Source: Hyphomicrobium sp. CS1GBMeth3
GTDB taxonomy: Bacteria > Pseudomonadota > Alphaproteobacteria > Rhizobiales > Hyphomicrobiaceae
Direction: 5' to 3'
Assembly (NCBI RefSeq): GCF_900117455.1
Contig: NZ_FPHO01000003.1
Coordinates: forward strand, 1,330,501-1,394,500
Length of the DNA stretch: 64,000 nt
The translations under genes were made by a program, and so were the position numbers. Shown here piece by piece: positions 38,377-47,646 of the stretch (the stretch's first letter is position 1; each line of letters opens with the position of its first letter). Under the pieces are notes generated by a model. It saw nothing but the letters and a program-made list of their open reading frames with translations. It had not been told where the DNA came from and made no database searches.

Positions 38377-38425
38377 CCGTCGGATATCTCCGACGGTAGC
38401 TAAAAATGCGTCGGAATATCCGACG
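38377..38425. promoter_or_regulatory. Two near-identical palindromes upstream of asd
   Basis: CCGTCGGA-TATC-TCCGACGG (38377-38396) and CGTCGGA-ATA-TCCGACG (38409-38425). Their centres are about 30.5 bp apart, close to three helical turns, so a dimeric regulator could bind both on one DNA face. They could instead be two RNA hairpins in the asd leader. No terminator-type T run follows. Remaining DNA to 38672 shows nothing recognisable. Confidence 0.55.
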
Positions 38426-38672
38426 GCGGGCTTCACTTACGCGCGCCAGCCCCCCCTTTCAAGGACCAATTCGCAGCCTACGCCCCCGCTGGAGGCAACC
38501 CTGGCGGCCAACTTGCAGGCCGGAACCCGGACACATGCGCGGTAATCGCCATTCAGCTCCACGTGCGTGGCGCCTCTATCCCGCGATTTGGGGGCAACTC
38601 CGCGCTCCCGCTTTGACAGGCGCGCCCGCATCACCTTAGCTCAGCCTCCCGCTGCCCGTCGAAAGGCCCTTC

Positions 38673-40016
38673 GTGACGATTCCCTCGACAGCACCTGCCT
38701 CCATCCCACCCGCCAACCAAGTCTGGCCCGAGGGTGTGACGCCGACAGAGGAGTACAGCAGCGCGCTCGAATTCGTCCGCGAAGGCGACGGACACCTGTT
38801 CGTCACCGGCCGGGCCGGCACCGGCAAATCCACGCTTCTGCGTGCGCTCCGCAACGCCATCGCCGAGGAGCTTGTCGTCGTGGCACCGACCGGCCTCGCC
38901 GCCGTCAACGTTGGCGGCCAGACCATTCATTCCTTCTTCGGGCTCCCGCCACGCCTGATCCGCTCCGAGGATATCCGCCGCAGCCGCAACGGCACCGTCA
39001 TGCGCAAGCTGGCGTTCCTCGTCATCGACGAAGTGTCGATGGTGCGTTCGGACCTGATGTGGGCCATCGACCAATCCCTGCGCATCAACCGCGGACGCCC
39101 GCGCGAGCCCTTTGGCGGCGTCCGTCTCCTCCTGTTTGGCGACCTGCATCAGCTTCCGCCCGTGGTGCAGGAGGCCGAGGTGGCGGGGCATCTGCATGAG
39201 GAGTTCGGCGGCCCGTTCTTCTTCTCCGTGCCGGCCCTGCGCGAGGGCGCCGGCACCGAGCTGCTCGAGCTGACACAGGTATTCCGCCAGAGCGATGAGG
39301 CGCTGATCTCGGTCCTGAACCGCATCCGCGACGGCGAAGCCGACGCCGACGATCTCGCCGAGCTGAACCAGCGCGTCGCGCCCATCCGCACGCTGGGCGA
39401 AGGCGACCGCTTCGTCATCCTGACGCCGACCAACGCCGCCGCCCAGCGCATCAACGCCGCCTATCTCGATGCATTGCCCGGACGTGCCGTGACCTACGAA
39501 GCCGGAATAACGGGTGACTTCACGCAGGCCTCGCACCCGACCGACAGCGCACTGACCTTGAAGACCGGTGCCAAGGTTATCCTCCTGCGCAACGATCCCG
39601 ATCGCCGCTGGGTCAACGGCACCATCGCGCGCATCTCGCGTCTCGAGGAGAAGAAGGTCTTTGTCGAGGTCTCGGGCCGCGAGCACGAGCTGGAGCCCGT
39701 GAGCTGGGAGCAACGCCGTTACGCCTACGACCGCGAGCAGGAGAAGATCGTCGGCACCGTCGCCGGCACCTTCCGGCAGTACCCGGTGCGCCTTGCCTGG
39801 GCCCTCACCATTCACAAGGCGCAGGGCTTGACCCTCGACAACGTCTACATCGACCTTGGCCGCGGGACCTTCGCGCACGGCCAGGCCTATGTCGCTTTGT
39901 CGCGGTGCCGCTCACTGGAGGGCTTGGCGCTCGCTCGCAAGCTCGAGCCGCGGGACATTCTGTTCGACCGGACCGCGATGGGCTATCGCGACATTTTCAC
40001 CGCTCGTCAGCCGTAA
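38673..40016 (+). CDS. PIF1/RecD-like superfamily 1 DNA helicase
   Basis: 447 residues. SF1B helicase motifs in order: Walker A VTGRAGTGKSTLLRAL (about 44-59), motif Ia PTGLAAVNVGGQTIHSFF (typical PIF1), Walker B LVIDEVSMVR, motif III LFGDLHQLPPV, and motifs V-VI WALTIHKAQGLTLDNVYIDL and YVALSRCRSLEGL. The arrangement matches bacterial PIF1-like proteins that unwind structured or G-quadruplex DNA. GTG 38673 has GAAAGG upstream. Its cellular role here is unknown; the nearest genes (asd, phasin) give no clue. Confidence 0.9.
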   Translation: MTIPSTAPASIPPANQVWPEGVTPTEEYSSALEFVREGDGHLFVTGRAGTGKSTLLRALRNAIAEELVVVAPTGLAAVNVGGQTIHSFFGLPPRLIRSEDIRRSRNGTVMRKLAFLVIDEVSMVRSDLMWAIDQSLRINRGRPREPFGGVRLLLFGDLHQLPPVVQEAEVAGHLHEEFGGPFFFSVPALREGAGTELLELTQVFRQSDEALISVLNRIRDGEADADDLAELNQRVAPIRTLGEGDRFVILTPTNAAAQRINAAYLDALPGRAVTYEAGITGDFTQASHPTDSALTLKTGAKVILLRNDPDRRWVNGTIARISRLEEKKVFVEVSGREHELEPVSWEQRRYAYDREQEKIVGTVAGTFRQYPVRLAWALTIHKAQGLTLDNVYIDLGRGTFAHGQAYVALSRCRSLEGLALARKLEPRDILFDRTAMGYRDIFTARQP

Positions 40017-40118
40017 GACAATGACGTGCCTATCTCTTTTCGCATGTGCGAGATGGTGCGCAGACGGACAATCAGCCTCGTATGCCAGCGCGCATGAAAA
40101 GTTAACAGCAAAATCCGA

Positions 40119-40132
40119 TTGATTCAGATCAA
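40119..40132. promoter_or_regulatory. Perfect FNR/FixK-type box upstream of phasin gene
   Basis: TTGATTCAGATCAA fits the TTGAT-N4-ATCAA consensus exactly. Its centre is about 73 bp before the predicted phasin transcription start, compatible with a class I activator position. Confidence 0.6.
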
Positions 40133-40164
40133 ACGACGACTTCGCGGAGCAACAAATTTTCATG

Positions 40165-40192
40165 TTGCAGTGCAAAAATGATTTGCTATGGT
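40165..40192 (+). promoter_or_regulatory. Predicted phasin promoter
   Basis: TTGCAG (40165-40170) and TATGGT (40187-40192) with a 16-base spacer. The TGCAGTGCA around the -35 resembles TGC-rich sites bound by the PHB-responsive repressor PhaR, which would give repression without polymer; this is inference from position and similarity. Confidence 0.5.
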
Positions 40193-40301
40193 GCGTTTCG
40201 AAAGTTGGACATCGCTTGGTTCGCGTCTCCGGCCCGCGCACCCGCTGCCCCCCCTTTCCTCAGCCCGCAGAGTTTGATCATTCCATTTAGGAGCAAACCC
40301 C

Positions 40302-40754
40302 GTGAACGACTTCACCCGTCAGACCCAAGAGTTCCTCTCTGCCGCCAAGGACGCCCGCATTCCGGAGCAGGTTCAAGCCATCGCCGAGGACAGCGTCACC
40401 AAGGCGCGCGAGACCTATGACAAGTTCTCGACCGTCGCCAAGGACGGCGCCAAGGTTTTCGAGGAAGTTGCCGTTGCAGCCTTCGCAGGCGCCAAGTCGA
40501 TCAGCGACAAGGTTCTGAAGAACACCGAGAACAACACCGAGGCTGCCTTCGAGGCCGCCCAGTCTTTCGCCCGTGCCAAGACGCTGCCCGAGTTGCTCCG
40601 TCTCCAGACCGGCTTCGTGCAGCAGCAGTTCGCCACCGCCGGCGCCCAGTCCAAGGAGCTATTCGAGCTGTCGACGAAAGTCGCACAGCAGACCTTCGAG
40701 AGCCTGAACACTGCCGCCACCAAGACCTTCGATCAGATCAAGAAGGCAAGCTAG
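40302..40754 (+). CDS. Phasin family protein
   Basis: 150 residues, almost entirely amphipathic helix (FTRQTQEFLSAAKDARIPEQ onward), with the family pattern KARETYDKFSTVAKDGAKVFEE and LRLQTGFVQQQFATAGAQSK. Phasins coat polyhydroxyalkanoate granules and control their number and surface. The GTG start has the strong ribosome site TAGGAG. An FNR/FixK box and possible PhaR operator lie upstream, and a strong terminator lies downstream, so it is a single-gene unit. No PHA synthase is in this window. Confidence 0.9.
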   Translation: MNDFTRQTQEFLSAAKDARIPEQVQAIAEDSVTKARETYDKFSTVAKDGAKVFEEVAVAAFAGAKSISDKVLKNTENNTEAAFEAAQSFARAKTLPELLRLQTGFVQQQFATAGAQSKELFELSTKVAQQTFESLNTAATKTFDQIKKAS

Positions 40755-40778
40755 TTTGCTTTCTGTCCCGTTACGGTG

Positions 40779-40819
40779 AAAAGCCCGGCGCTTAAAAACG
40801 CCGGGCTTTTCTTTTTTTT
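40779..40819 (+). terminator. Strong intrinsic terminator after phasin gene
   Basis: AAAAGCCCGGCG (40779-40790) pairs perfectly with CGCCGGGCTTTT (40799-40810), followed by C and eight T (40812-40819). Confidence 0.92.
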
Positions 40820-40873
40820 CGAAGAGCGCGCGCTTTGCCTTCCGCCGGCAAAAATTCTCGCTATAGTGGAAAC

Positions 40874-41386
40874 ATGTTAGGGTCGCGTTCCGATATCAAG
40901 ATCCGCAAAGGCAAGCTCGCCGACGCCGCAGCTGTCGCCGAGACATTTCGCCAATCTTGGGTGCAGGCGTATCGCGGCATTCTTCCCCACAGCCACCTCG
41001 AGAACATGATCCGCCGTCGCGGCCCCGATTGGTGGGCAAGCGTCATTCGCAGCGGCGACAGTCTGATCGTGCTCGAGAAGGGCGGCACCATTATCGGCTA
41101 TGCGACGCTTGGCTTCTCGCGCACGCGCGGCCCGTATCAGGGCGAGATCTACGAGCTGTACATCACGCCCGTGTTCCAGGGGATCGGTCTTGGTGAGCAC
41201 CTGTTTGAAGCCTGCCGCTATGGCCTCGATCAGCGTCGCCTGAAAGGCCTGATCGTTTGGGCGCTCGCCGAAAACACCATTGCGACGGATTTTTATTGGC
41301 GTCGCGGCGGCCGTCCCGTGAAGCAAGGCTTCGAGACCATCGGCGGCCAAAAGCTCGAAAAGATCGCCTTCGGCTGGTCGTCGTAA
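40874..41386 (+). CDS. GNAT-family N-acetyltransferase
   Basis: 170 residues. The GNAT fold is seen in IRKGKLADAAAVAETFRQSW, the central strand EIYELYITPVFQGIGLGEHLF (the QGIGLG loop binds acetyl-CoA), and ENTIATDFYWRRGG near the end. Substrate unknown. ATG 40874 was chosen; an earlier in-frame start at 40835 lies in the phasin terminator region and is unlikely. Confidence 0.82.
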   Translation: MLGSRSDIKIRKGKLADAAAVAETFRQSWVQAYRGILPHSHLENMIRRRGPDWWASVIRSGDSLIVLEKGGTIIGYATLGFSRTRGPYQGEIYELYITPVFQGIGLGEHLFEACRYGLDQRRLKGLIVWALAENTIATDFYWRRGGRPVKQGFETIGGQKLEKIAFGWSS

Positions 41387-41452
41387 AATCCGCAGCGTCA
41401 CAAATCTAGTTGCACACAAAACGCCAGCCGCATCTCCACACGATGGATGGAG

Positions 41453-42028
41453 CTACATGGGGCTGCGCCCACGCGCGCCTTGCACCGAAGCCTCTTGCGG
41501 GCACGGCTGCGACCGCGCGACCTTGTCCGCGATCCTGCGCGCAAGCACGATCGCATTGAGGTTGGCCAGCGCGTCGATGTAGGCCACGTGACATGCCTCG
41601 CGCTCCGTCACGCGCATGACCACGAGCACCTGCCCGGCCCCTGTCGGGCTTTCGGTGAAGTAACGCACGATGGTGGCATAAGGCACCGTCCGCGCGTCCC
41701 GCACGACGAACCGCCACTCGACAGTCGGTCGCTGCCCACCCTTCTCAAACAAAGTATTGAATGCGCTGAGCGTTTGTCGCGCGGCCTGGCGCTTCTCAGG
41801 ATCCGGCCCGACGCTGAGAAACACCCCGCGATCGCCTTCGGCGAGGTAGACGGGATAGCCGGGCAAACCGCGGCAAAGCCGCGCCGCGCCGTCCACCGCA
41901 CCGGGCACGGCCGTACAACCCGAAAGGTCGATAGCCGTGTAAAGGCTTCTGACCGGCTGGATAGCCTCAGCCGCACCGCACCAAAGCGCGGCGCTGATCG
42001 CGAGCAGTCGGACCCACTGACCGGCCAT
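41453..42028 (-). CDS. Secreted hypothetical protein
   Basis: 191 residues with a clear signal peptide (WVRLLAISAALWCGAAEA), so likely periplasmic. The body contains VRSLYTAIDLSGC and CRGLPGYPVYLAEGDRGVFLS, a pattern shared with uncharacterised alphaproteobacterial exported proteins; two or more cysteines may form disulfides. No enzyme motif. ATG 42028 has GAGG upstream. Divergent from dapB. Confidence 0.65.
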   Translation of the reverse strand: MAGQWVRLLAISAALWCGAAEAIQPVRSLYTAIDLSGCTAVPGAVDGAARLCRGLPGYPVYLAEGDRGVFLSVGPDPEKRQAARQTLSAFNTLFEKGGQRPTVEWRFVVRDARTVPYATIVRYFTESPTGAGQVLVVMRVTEREACHVAYIDALANLNAIVLARRIADKVARSQPCPQEASVQGARGRSPM

Positions 42029-42215
42029 CGGATACCTCAGCACAGAAGTCAGACTGTTCTACACAGCTTCGTGGCTGAAATCCGCGATTGTCGCCACCGA
42101 TCACGACTAAAGAAACCTTACCTCCCCTGGAATTTTAATCTGGCGGAAGCGCCGCACTTCCGCTGGGCCGTGAGCGTGCTATATCGGCGCCCAATCGAAC
42201 CCCCCTGAGGACCTG

Positions 42216-43022
42216 ATGAGCGAGATCCGAATCGCCGTGACGGGAGCTGCGGGCCGCATGGGCCGCGAACTTGTCCGCGTGATCTCAGCCACCTCGGGCT
42301 GTGTGCTGTCCGGCGGCACCGAACCTGCCGGCTCGCCACACGTCGGCGCCGACCTCGGTACCCTCGCCGGACTCCCGGCCCTCGGTCTCTCTGTCACGTC
42401 CGACCCACTCGAGTTGCTGGCCCGCAGCGACGCTGTCATCGATTTCACGATTCCGGCGGCCACGGTCGAGATCGCGGGTCTCGCCGCAAACGCGCGCATC
42501 GTACACGTCATCGGGACGACCGGCCTTAACGATAGCGACGAGGCAGCCATCAAAGCTGCGGCCCGCCACGCTACTGTTATCAAGGCAGGCAACATGAGCC
42601 TCGGCGTCAATCTGCTGACAGCCATCACTCGCCGCATTGCCCAGGCCCTCGACGCGGACTTCGATATCGAGATCGTCGAGATGCACCATCGCCAGAAGGT
42701 GGATGCCCCCTCGGGCACGGCATTGATGCTTGGCCAGGCAGCGGCCGAGGGTCGCGGCATCGATCTCAAGGCTAACAGCGTTAAGTCCCGTGAGGGTCAC
42801 ACCGGTCCGCGTCGCCGGGGCGATATCGGCTTTGCAACGCTGCGCGGTGGTACCGTGGTCGGTGATCACACGGTCATCTTCGCGGGCGAGGGTGAGCGCA
42901 TCGAAATCACGCATCGGGCCGGTGACCGGAGCATTTTCGCGCGTGGTGCCGTCAAGGCAGCACTGTGGGGCCAGGGCAAAGGTCCGGGCCTGTTCAACAT
43001 GAGCGATGTGTTAGGGCTTTAG
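42216..43022 (+). CDS. dapB: 4-hydroxy-tetrahydrodipicolinate reductase
   Basis: 268 residues. Rossmann motif [14 protein letters not shown] at the N-terminus. [23 protein letters not shown] (about 148-170) carries the catalytic His and Lys. [20 protein letters not shown] is near the end. It reduces the DapA product in lysine/DAP synthesis. GAGGA lies upstream of ATG 42216. gpmA follows directly in the same orientation. Confidence 0.96.
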   Translation: MSEIRIAVTGAAGRMGRELVRVISATSGCVLSGGTEPAGSPHVGADLGTLAGLPALGLSVTSDPLELLARSDAVIDFTIPAATVEIAGLAANARIVHVIGTTGLNDSDEAAIKAAARHATVIKAGNMSLGVNLLTAITRRIAQALDADFDIEIVEMHHRQKVDAPSGTALMLGQAAAEGRGIDLKANSVKSREGHTGPRRRGDIGFATLRGGTVVGDHTVIFAGEGERIEITHRAGDRSIFARGAVKAALWGQGKGPGLFNMSDVLGL

Positions 43023-43058
43023 ATGTCAAATTTGCAAAGAACCAAACGGATTTCCGCC

Positions 43059-43703
43059 ATGATGAACCAGCTGGTGCTCGTGCGCCATGGCGAGAGCGAG
43101 TGGAACAAAAAGAACATCTTCACCGGCCTGCGCAATCCCGACCTCACCGACAAGGGCCTCATCGAGGCCGTTTGGGCGGGCCGCGTGCTGAAGTCCGAAG
43201 GACTGCGCTTCGATATCGCCTTCACGAGCAAGCTCAAGCGCGCCCAGCACACACTGGACATCATCCTCGGCGAGATGGGCGGCGAGACCCCGAACATCAT
43301 CGAGGATCCGGCGCTGAACGAACGCGACTACGGCGAGCTCTCCGGACTGAATAAGGACCAGGCGCGCGAGCGGTGGGGCGAGGAACAGGTGCTCACCTGG
43401 CGCCGCAGCTTCGACACGCCGCCCCCGGGCGGTGAAAGCCTGAAAGACACGGCGGCCCGCGTCATTCCCTACTACGAGGAGAAGATCTGGCCGGAGCTCA
43501 CCGCCGGCAAGAACGTAATCGTCTCCGCGCACGGCAACTCGCTGCGCGCGCTCATCATGCATCTGGAGAAGCTCACGCCGGAAGAGATTCTCGACCGTGA
43601 GCTGGCCACGGCTGCGCCTCAAGTCTATCGCCTGTCGGACGCGGGCGATGTCGCGGAGTACCGCGAGCTTGTGCGCTCCGAGGGCCGCGACGATGGCATT
43701 TGA
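43059..43703 (+). CDS. gpmA: 2,3-bisphosphoglycerate-dependent phosphoglycerate mutase
   Basis: 214 residues. [12 protein letters not shown] contains the phospho-histidine; the [17 protein letters not shown] segment, [12 protein letters not shown] and [14 protein letters not shown] (second histidine) complete the active site. It interconverts 3- and 2-phosphoglycerate in glycolysis/gluconeogenesis. The start is chosen to place LVLVRHG near the N-terminus. An alternative ATG at 43023, directly after dapB, has its own AGGG site and would add 12 residues. Confidence 0.93.
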   Translation: MMNQLVLVRHGESEWNKKNIFTGLRNPDLTDKGLIEAVWAGRVLKSEGLRFDIAFTSKLKRAQHTLDIILGEMGGETPNIIEDPALNERDYGELSGLNKDQARERWGEEQVLTWRRSFDTPPPGGESLKDTAARVIPYYEEKIWPELTAGKNVIVSAHGNSLRALIMHLEKLTPEEILDRELATAAPQVYRLSDAGDVAEYRELVRSEGRDDGI

Positions 43704-44289
43704 CGATCTCGGTCGCGACGCAACCGACCAGAGCCAACGCAACCGCGACCGCTGGATCGGTGTCTACATCGGCGTGCTCGCTGTCACCCTCGCCATCTGC
43801 TCGCTGGGCGGCGGCAACGCCGCCAAGGAAGCGACGCTGAAGAACATCGAGGCTTCCAATACCTGGGCCTTCTTCCAGGCCAAGAACCTGCGCCGGCAAA
43901 TGCTTCGCATGCAGCTCGACGAGTTCGAGCTCGTGAGCCTGTCGGACCCCAATTTATCCGGCGAGGCAAAGACCGCCATCTCTGCCAAGATCGCGAGCTA
44001 CCGCGAGCAGGATAAAATCCTCACCTCCGACCCCAAATCGAACGAGGGGCTCGACGAGCTGTTCCACCGCGGCAAGGCGCTCGAGGCGGAGCGAGATATC
44101 GCCATCCAGAAAGACCCCTATTTCGACTACGCCCAGGCCCTGCTGCAGATCGCCATCGTCCTGGCCTCCGTCGCCATTATCTCGGGCGGCACGGCGGTTC
44201 TGGTTGCCAGTATCGGCGTCGGCATTCTCGGCGCCCTGTTGACTCTGAACGGCTTTACCCTGCTGCTCGCCATCCCGCTCATTGGCTGA
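43693..44289 (+). CDS. DUF4337-like membrane protein
   Basis: 198 residues. Transmembrane segments lie near residues 23-42 ([20 protein letters not shown]) and two at the C-terminus (about 145-195), with a helical cytoplasmic or periplasmic domain between ([20 protein letters not shown]). This NTWAF-type segment is the DUF4337 hallmark as I recall it. It overlaps the gpmA 3' end by 11 bases, so it is probably translated from the same message. Function unknown. Confidence 0.78.
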   Translation: MAFDDLGRDATDQSQRNRDRWIGVYIGVLAVTLAICSLGGGNAAKEATLKNIEASNTWAFFQAKNLRRQMLRMQLDEFELVSLSDPNLSGEAKTAISAKIASYREQDKILTSDPKSNEGLDELFHRGKALEAERDIAIQKDPYFDYAQALLQIAIVLASVAIISGGTAVLVASIGVGILGALLTLNGFTLLLAIPLIG

Positions 44290-44391
44290 CGCGGCCGAGG
44301 AGCTGCACACTCGCCTTCGCAGTGCAGCTTGCCCCAGGGCCGCCGGCACGCTAGTACCGCGCCACCGAAATCCCTCCTGACGGAACTCCCT

Positions 44392-45507
44392 ATGACCACG
44401 CATAAGCTGCTCCTTCTGCCGGGCGACGGCATCGGCGTTGAAACCATGGCCGAGGTCGAGCACATCATCGCCTTCTTCAACAAGCGGAGCGGCAAGGCCA
44501 AGTTCGAGACTGACAGCGACCTCGTCGGCGGCGCGGCCTACGACGCGCACGGCGTCGCCGTCACCGACGAATGCGTTGCCAAGGCCAAGGCCTCCGACGC
44601 CGTGATCTTCGGTGCGGTCGGCGGTCCTAAGTGGGACAAGGTCCCCTACGCGGCACGCCCCGAGGCCGGCCTCCTGCGCCTGCGCAAGGATCTCGCGCTC
44701 TTCGCCAACCTGCGCCCCGCCATCTGCTACCCGGCCCTCGCCGACGCATCCTCGCTCAAGCGCGAGCTCGTCGAAGGCCTCGACATCATGATCGTGCGCG
44801 AGCTGACGGGCGGCGTCTATTTCGGCGAACCGAAGGAAATCGTGACGCTTGAGGACGGGCAAAAGCGCGCCGTCGATACGCAAGTCTACACCACATACGA
44901 GATTGAGCGCATCGCCAAGGTTGCCTTCGATCTCGCGAGAAAGCGCTCGAACAAGGTGCATTCCGCCGAGAAGCACAACGTCATGAAGTCGGGCGTGCTT
45001 TGGAAGGAGGTCGTCACCGCGACCCACAAGTCCTACGCGCCCGACGTCGAGCTCAATCACATCCTCGCCGACAACTGCGCCATGCAGCTCGTGCGTAATC
45101 CGAAGCAGTTCGACGTCATCGTCACCGACAACCTGTTCGGCGACGTGCTGTCGGACGAGGCCGCGATGGCCACCGGTTCGCTCGGCATGCTGCCCTCGGC
45201 TTCGCTCGGCGCCGCCGACGAGAAGACCGGCAAGCGTCTTGCCCTCTACGAGCCCGTACACGGCTCCGCGCCCGATATCGCGGGCAAGGGTCTCGCTAAC
45301 CCGATCGCAACCATCGCGAGCTTCGGCATGGCCTTGCGCTACTCGTGCGGCATGAGCACGGAAGCCGACCTGATCGATCGCGCCATCGCCGACGTCTTGG
45401 CGGAGGGCTATCGCACCGGCGACATCATGCAGGCCGGCATGCGCCAGGTGGGCACGGCCGAGATGGGCGGCGCTATTTTGGCCAAGCTCGAGAAGCTCGT
45501 CGCCTGA
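44392..45507 (+). CDS. leuB: 3-isopropylmalate dehydrogenase
   Basis: 371 residues. Beta-decarboxylating dehydrogenase with [13 protein letters not shown] at the start, the substrate-loop region [26 protein letters not shown] and the family signature [23 protein letters not shown] (metal and substrate Asp residues), followed by [20 protein letters not shown]. It makes 2-oxoisocaproate precursor in leucine synthesis. ATG 44392 gives normal length; no leuCD is in the window. Confidence 0.96.
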   Translation: MTTHKLLLLPGDGIGVETMAEVEHIIAFFNKRSGKAKFETDSDLVGGAAYDAHGVAVTDECVAKAKASDAVIFGAVGGPKWDKVPYAARPEAGLLRLRKDLALFANLRPAICYPALADASSLKRELVEGLDIMIVRELTGGVYFGEPKEIVTLEDGQKRAVDTQVYTTYEIERIAKVAFDLARKRSNKVHSAEKHNVMKSGVLWKEVVTATHKSYAPDVELNHILADNCAMQLVRNPKQFDVIVTDNLFGDVLSDEAAMATGSLGMLPSASLGAADEKTGKRLALYEPVHGSAPDIAGKGLANPIATIASFGMALRYSCGMSTEADLIDRAIADVLAEGYRTGDIMQAGMRQVGTAEMGGAILAKLEKLVA

Positions 45508-45531
45508 GCATTGACGACTGCTCAAAAAATG

Positions 45532-45559
45532 AAAAAGGCGGCTCCAGGAAGGAGCCGCC
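45532..45559 (-). terminator. Intrinsic terminator after small secreted protein gene
   Basis: GGCGGCTCC (45537-45545) pairs with GGAGCCGCC (45551-45559); on the minus strand a U run follows (45536-45532). It ends the small gene at 45594-45848 and may also stop leuB transcripts. Confidence 0.85.
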
Positions 45560-45593
45560 GGAAGATGATGTTCGCCGGATGGGCTACCCGCCC

Positions 45594-45848
45594 TTAGTCC
45601 TTCGTGATGACGAAGACCTTGAAATCCTTGTCGAGGCGGAAATCGTACTGACCGGCTTTGCACTTCACGTCCTCTGCCTCGTAGACGCCGGAGCCCTCGC
45701 TCTCCTTTTCGTAGGTGCCGCCCTCGCAGCCCCACTCGGCAACAGCCGCCTTGATCTTCGCGGCCTCATCATCTGTCGGCTTGTCGTCAGCGTAGGCAGC
45801 ACCCATGCCAAGAGCCATAGCGGCGGAAACAGCGAACACGCGCTTCAT
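45594..45848 (-). CDS. Small secreted PepSY-like protein
   Basis: 84 residues: a signal peptide (MKRVFAVSAAMALGMGAAYA) then a 64-residue domain with EAAKIKAAVAEWGCEGGTYE and a C-terminal beta pattern (YDFRLDKDFKVFVITKD) resembling PepSY/YpeB-like small domains. Two cysteines (near 40 and 63) may pair. AAGGAG is correctly placed for ATG 45848. The promoter region carries two 13-bp palindromes. Function unknown. Confidence 0.8.
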   Translation of the reverse strand: MKRVFAVSAAMALGMGAAYADDKPTDDEAAKIKAAVAEWGCEGGTYEKESEGSGVYEAEDVKCKAGQYDFRLDKDFKVFVITKD

Positions 45849-45880
45849 TGTCATCTCCTTGGAAAGGTAAGTTAGTGATC

Positions 45881-45937
45881 GGGAAACGTTCCCTATTTCG
45901 TTGCTGCATCGCAGCACGTCTAGAGGGAAAACTTCCC
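45881..45937. promoter_or_regulatory. Two GGGAA-N3-TTCCC palindromes before small secreted gene
   Basis: GGGAAACGTTCCC (45881-45893) and GGGAAAACTTCCC (45925-45937), starts 44 bp apart (about four turns). Further half-sites GGGAA near 45948 and TTCCC near 45992 follow. Likely operator pair; regulator unknown. Confidence 0.5.
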
Positions 45938-46073
45938 GATTTAATCCGGGAACGCGCAAATCGTTCATTGCGCGAGATTATTTTTTGCACTTTCCCGGAT
46001 CTAAAAGCCGATCCAACCTAAAGCTGCGATTAATTCCGCAACGTCGTACTCGGCCGGCGCGCTGCCGATTCGC

Positions 46074-47087
46074 TCAAAGCTTGCGCAAAGCAACTGTGCT
46101 CACACCGTGGTCCTCATCCTTGCGCAAGATGAGGCGCGCCCGCGGGCGCGTTGGCAGAATGTTGTCGGTGAGGTTTCTGAAATTGATCTCGCGCCAGATC
46201 TCAAGCGCCCGCGCGATGGCGTTGTCGTGCGTCAACGTGATGTAGCGATGGAAATACGACGCGGGATCGCGAAACGCCGTGTTCCTGAGGCGCATGAACC
46301 GCTCCACGTACCATTTCTCGATCGTGTCCGAATCAGCGTCGATGAAAATCGAAAAGTCGATGAAATCGGAAACGAACGGACCAGGCTCGCTGCCGCGTTC
46401 GAAGGTCGGCGGCTGCAGCACGTTGAGTCCCTCGACGATCAGGATATCCGGCCGTTCGATCACGATCTTCTGGCCAGGCATGATGTCGTAGTGGAAGTGC
46501 GAGTAGACCGGAGCCTCGATCTTTTCCTTTCCGCTTTTGACGTCGGCGAGGAAACTGATCAGACGCGCGGTGTCGAAGCTCTCCGGAAAGCCCTTCCGGT
46601 TCATGAGATCGCGCGCTTCGAGATCGCGGTTCGGAAACAGGAAGCCGTCGGTCGTTATGAGATCCACGCGCGGATGATCCGGCCAGCGCGCGAGCAGCGC
46701 TCTCAGAACACGAGCCGTCGTGCTTTTACCGACTGCGACCGACCCAGCCACACCGATGATAAACGGCACTTTGCAGTCCATGCGGCCGAGAAACGTCGAG
46801 CTTACCGCATGCAGCTTCTGCGCTGCCGCCACATACAGATTGAGAAGTCGCGACAGAGGGAGATAGATCATCTCCACCTCTTCGACCGACAACTCTTCGA
46901 TGATACCGGACAGCACCTCGAGCTCGTCCGGCGCCAGTGTCATCGGCGTATCGGCGCGCAGCTTCGCCCACTGCTCGCGCGTGAAAACACGATAGGGCGT
47001 AAACTGCAGCTCGTGGCTGTGCGCCGCGCCGACAAATTCGAGTGCGCTGGTGTCCGGTACCGGCTGCGCCTTGCTCCGCATACTCAT
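46074..47087 (-). CDS. coaA: Pantothenate kinase, type I
   Basis: 337 residues. P-loop [17 protein letters not shown] (about 114-130), [12 protein letters not shown] (about 152-163) and [18 protein letters not shown] [14 protein letters not shown] are the family motifs. It performs the first, regulated step of coenzyme A synthesis. It lies 6 bp downstream of hisE, a pairing common in alphaproteobacteria, and the two are probably one operon. Confidence 0.95.
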   Translation of the reverse strand: MSMRSKAQPVPDTSALEFVGAAHSHELQFTPYRVFTREQWAKLRADTPMTLAPDELEVLSGIIEELSVEEVEMIYLPLSRLLNLYVAAAQKLHAVSSTFLGRMDCKVPFIIGVAGSVAVGKSTTARVLRALLARWPDHPRVDLITTDGFLFPNRDLEARDLMNRKGFPESFDTARLISFLADVKSGKEKIEAPVYSHFHYDIMPGQKIVIERPDILIVEGLNVLQPPTFERGSEPGPFVSDFIDFSIFIDADSDTIEKWYVERFMRLRNTAFRDPASYFHRYITLTHDNAIARALEIWREINFRNLTDNILPTRPRARLILRKDEDHGVSTVALRKL

Positions 47088-47093
47088 TCGCGG

Positions 47094-47438
47094 TCACCCG
47101 GAAGCCTTGCCGGCTTCTCCACTGTTTCGCGCTGCCTTCTCCGCCAGGCCTGACTGTGCCGAGCGGCCTTCCAGCACGGCGAGCACATCGCTCAAGGCGA
47201 TGCCGCGCGCCTCGAGCAGAACCAGAAGATGATAAAGCAGATCCGCAGCTTCCGCACGCAGCGCGTCGTCGCTCTCGGAAACGCCGGCGATAACGGTCTC
47301 GACCGCCTCCTCACCCAGCTTTTTGGCGCACCGCTCCGGCCCCGCGTCGAGAAGCTGGCGCGTGTACGATTTGTCGGCGCCCGCTGTGCGCCGGGCCCGG
47401 ATCGTCTCGGCAAGCCGCAACAGAACCTCGTCGCTCAT
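47094..47438 (-). CDS. hisE: Phosphoribosyl-ATP pyrophosphatase
   Basis: 114 residues of MazG-like helical fold. Typical segments: SYTRQLLDAGPERCAKKLGEEAVE (Glu ligands for Mg2+) and LRAEAADLLYHLLVLLEARGI. It performs the second step of histidine synthesis. The C-terminal Ala/Gly tail is not conserved. It is upstream of coaA. The usual upstream hisF is not next to it: parB follows after a 208 bp gap. Confidence 0.94.
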   Translation of the reverse strand: MSDEVLLRLAETIRARRTAGADKSYTRQLLDAGPERCAKKLGEEAVETVIAGVSESDDALRAEAADLLYHLLVLLEARGIALSDVLAVLEGRSAQSGLAEKAARNSGEAGKASG

Positions 47439-47646
47439 GGGAAAAGCCTCCCGGCCTCCGCCCTGGACGACGGAGAAAAAGTATTGGCGCGTTCGACTGA
47501 GACTGTCACTCCGGCAGCAGCCGATACCCCGACACGTCCACGAGACCGCAGCGGATCCTGAGGTGGGCGAGCAGGCACCCGGCCATAAGCACCGAGCGCG
47601 CCATTGTCCAGCGCCGAGCGCACCCCACGCTTAACGGATCGCAGCC

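Noticed and set aside
45849..45900. GGAAC sequence resembling an EcfG general-stress promoter
   Set aside because: No matching CGTT -10 element at the required spacing; better explained as part of the GGGAA/TTCCC palindromes.
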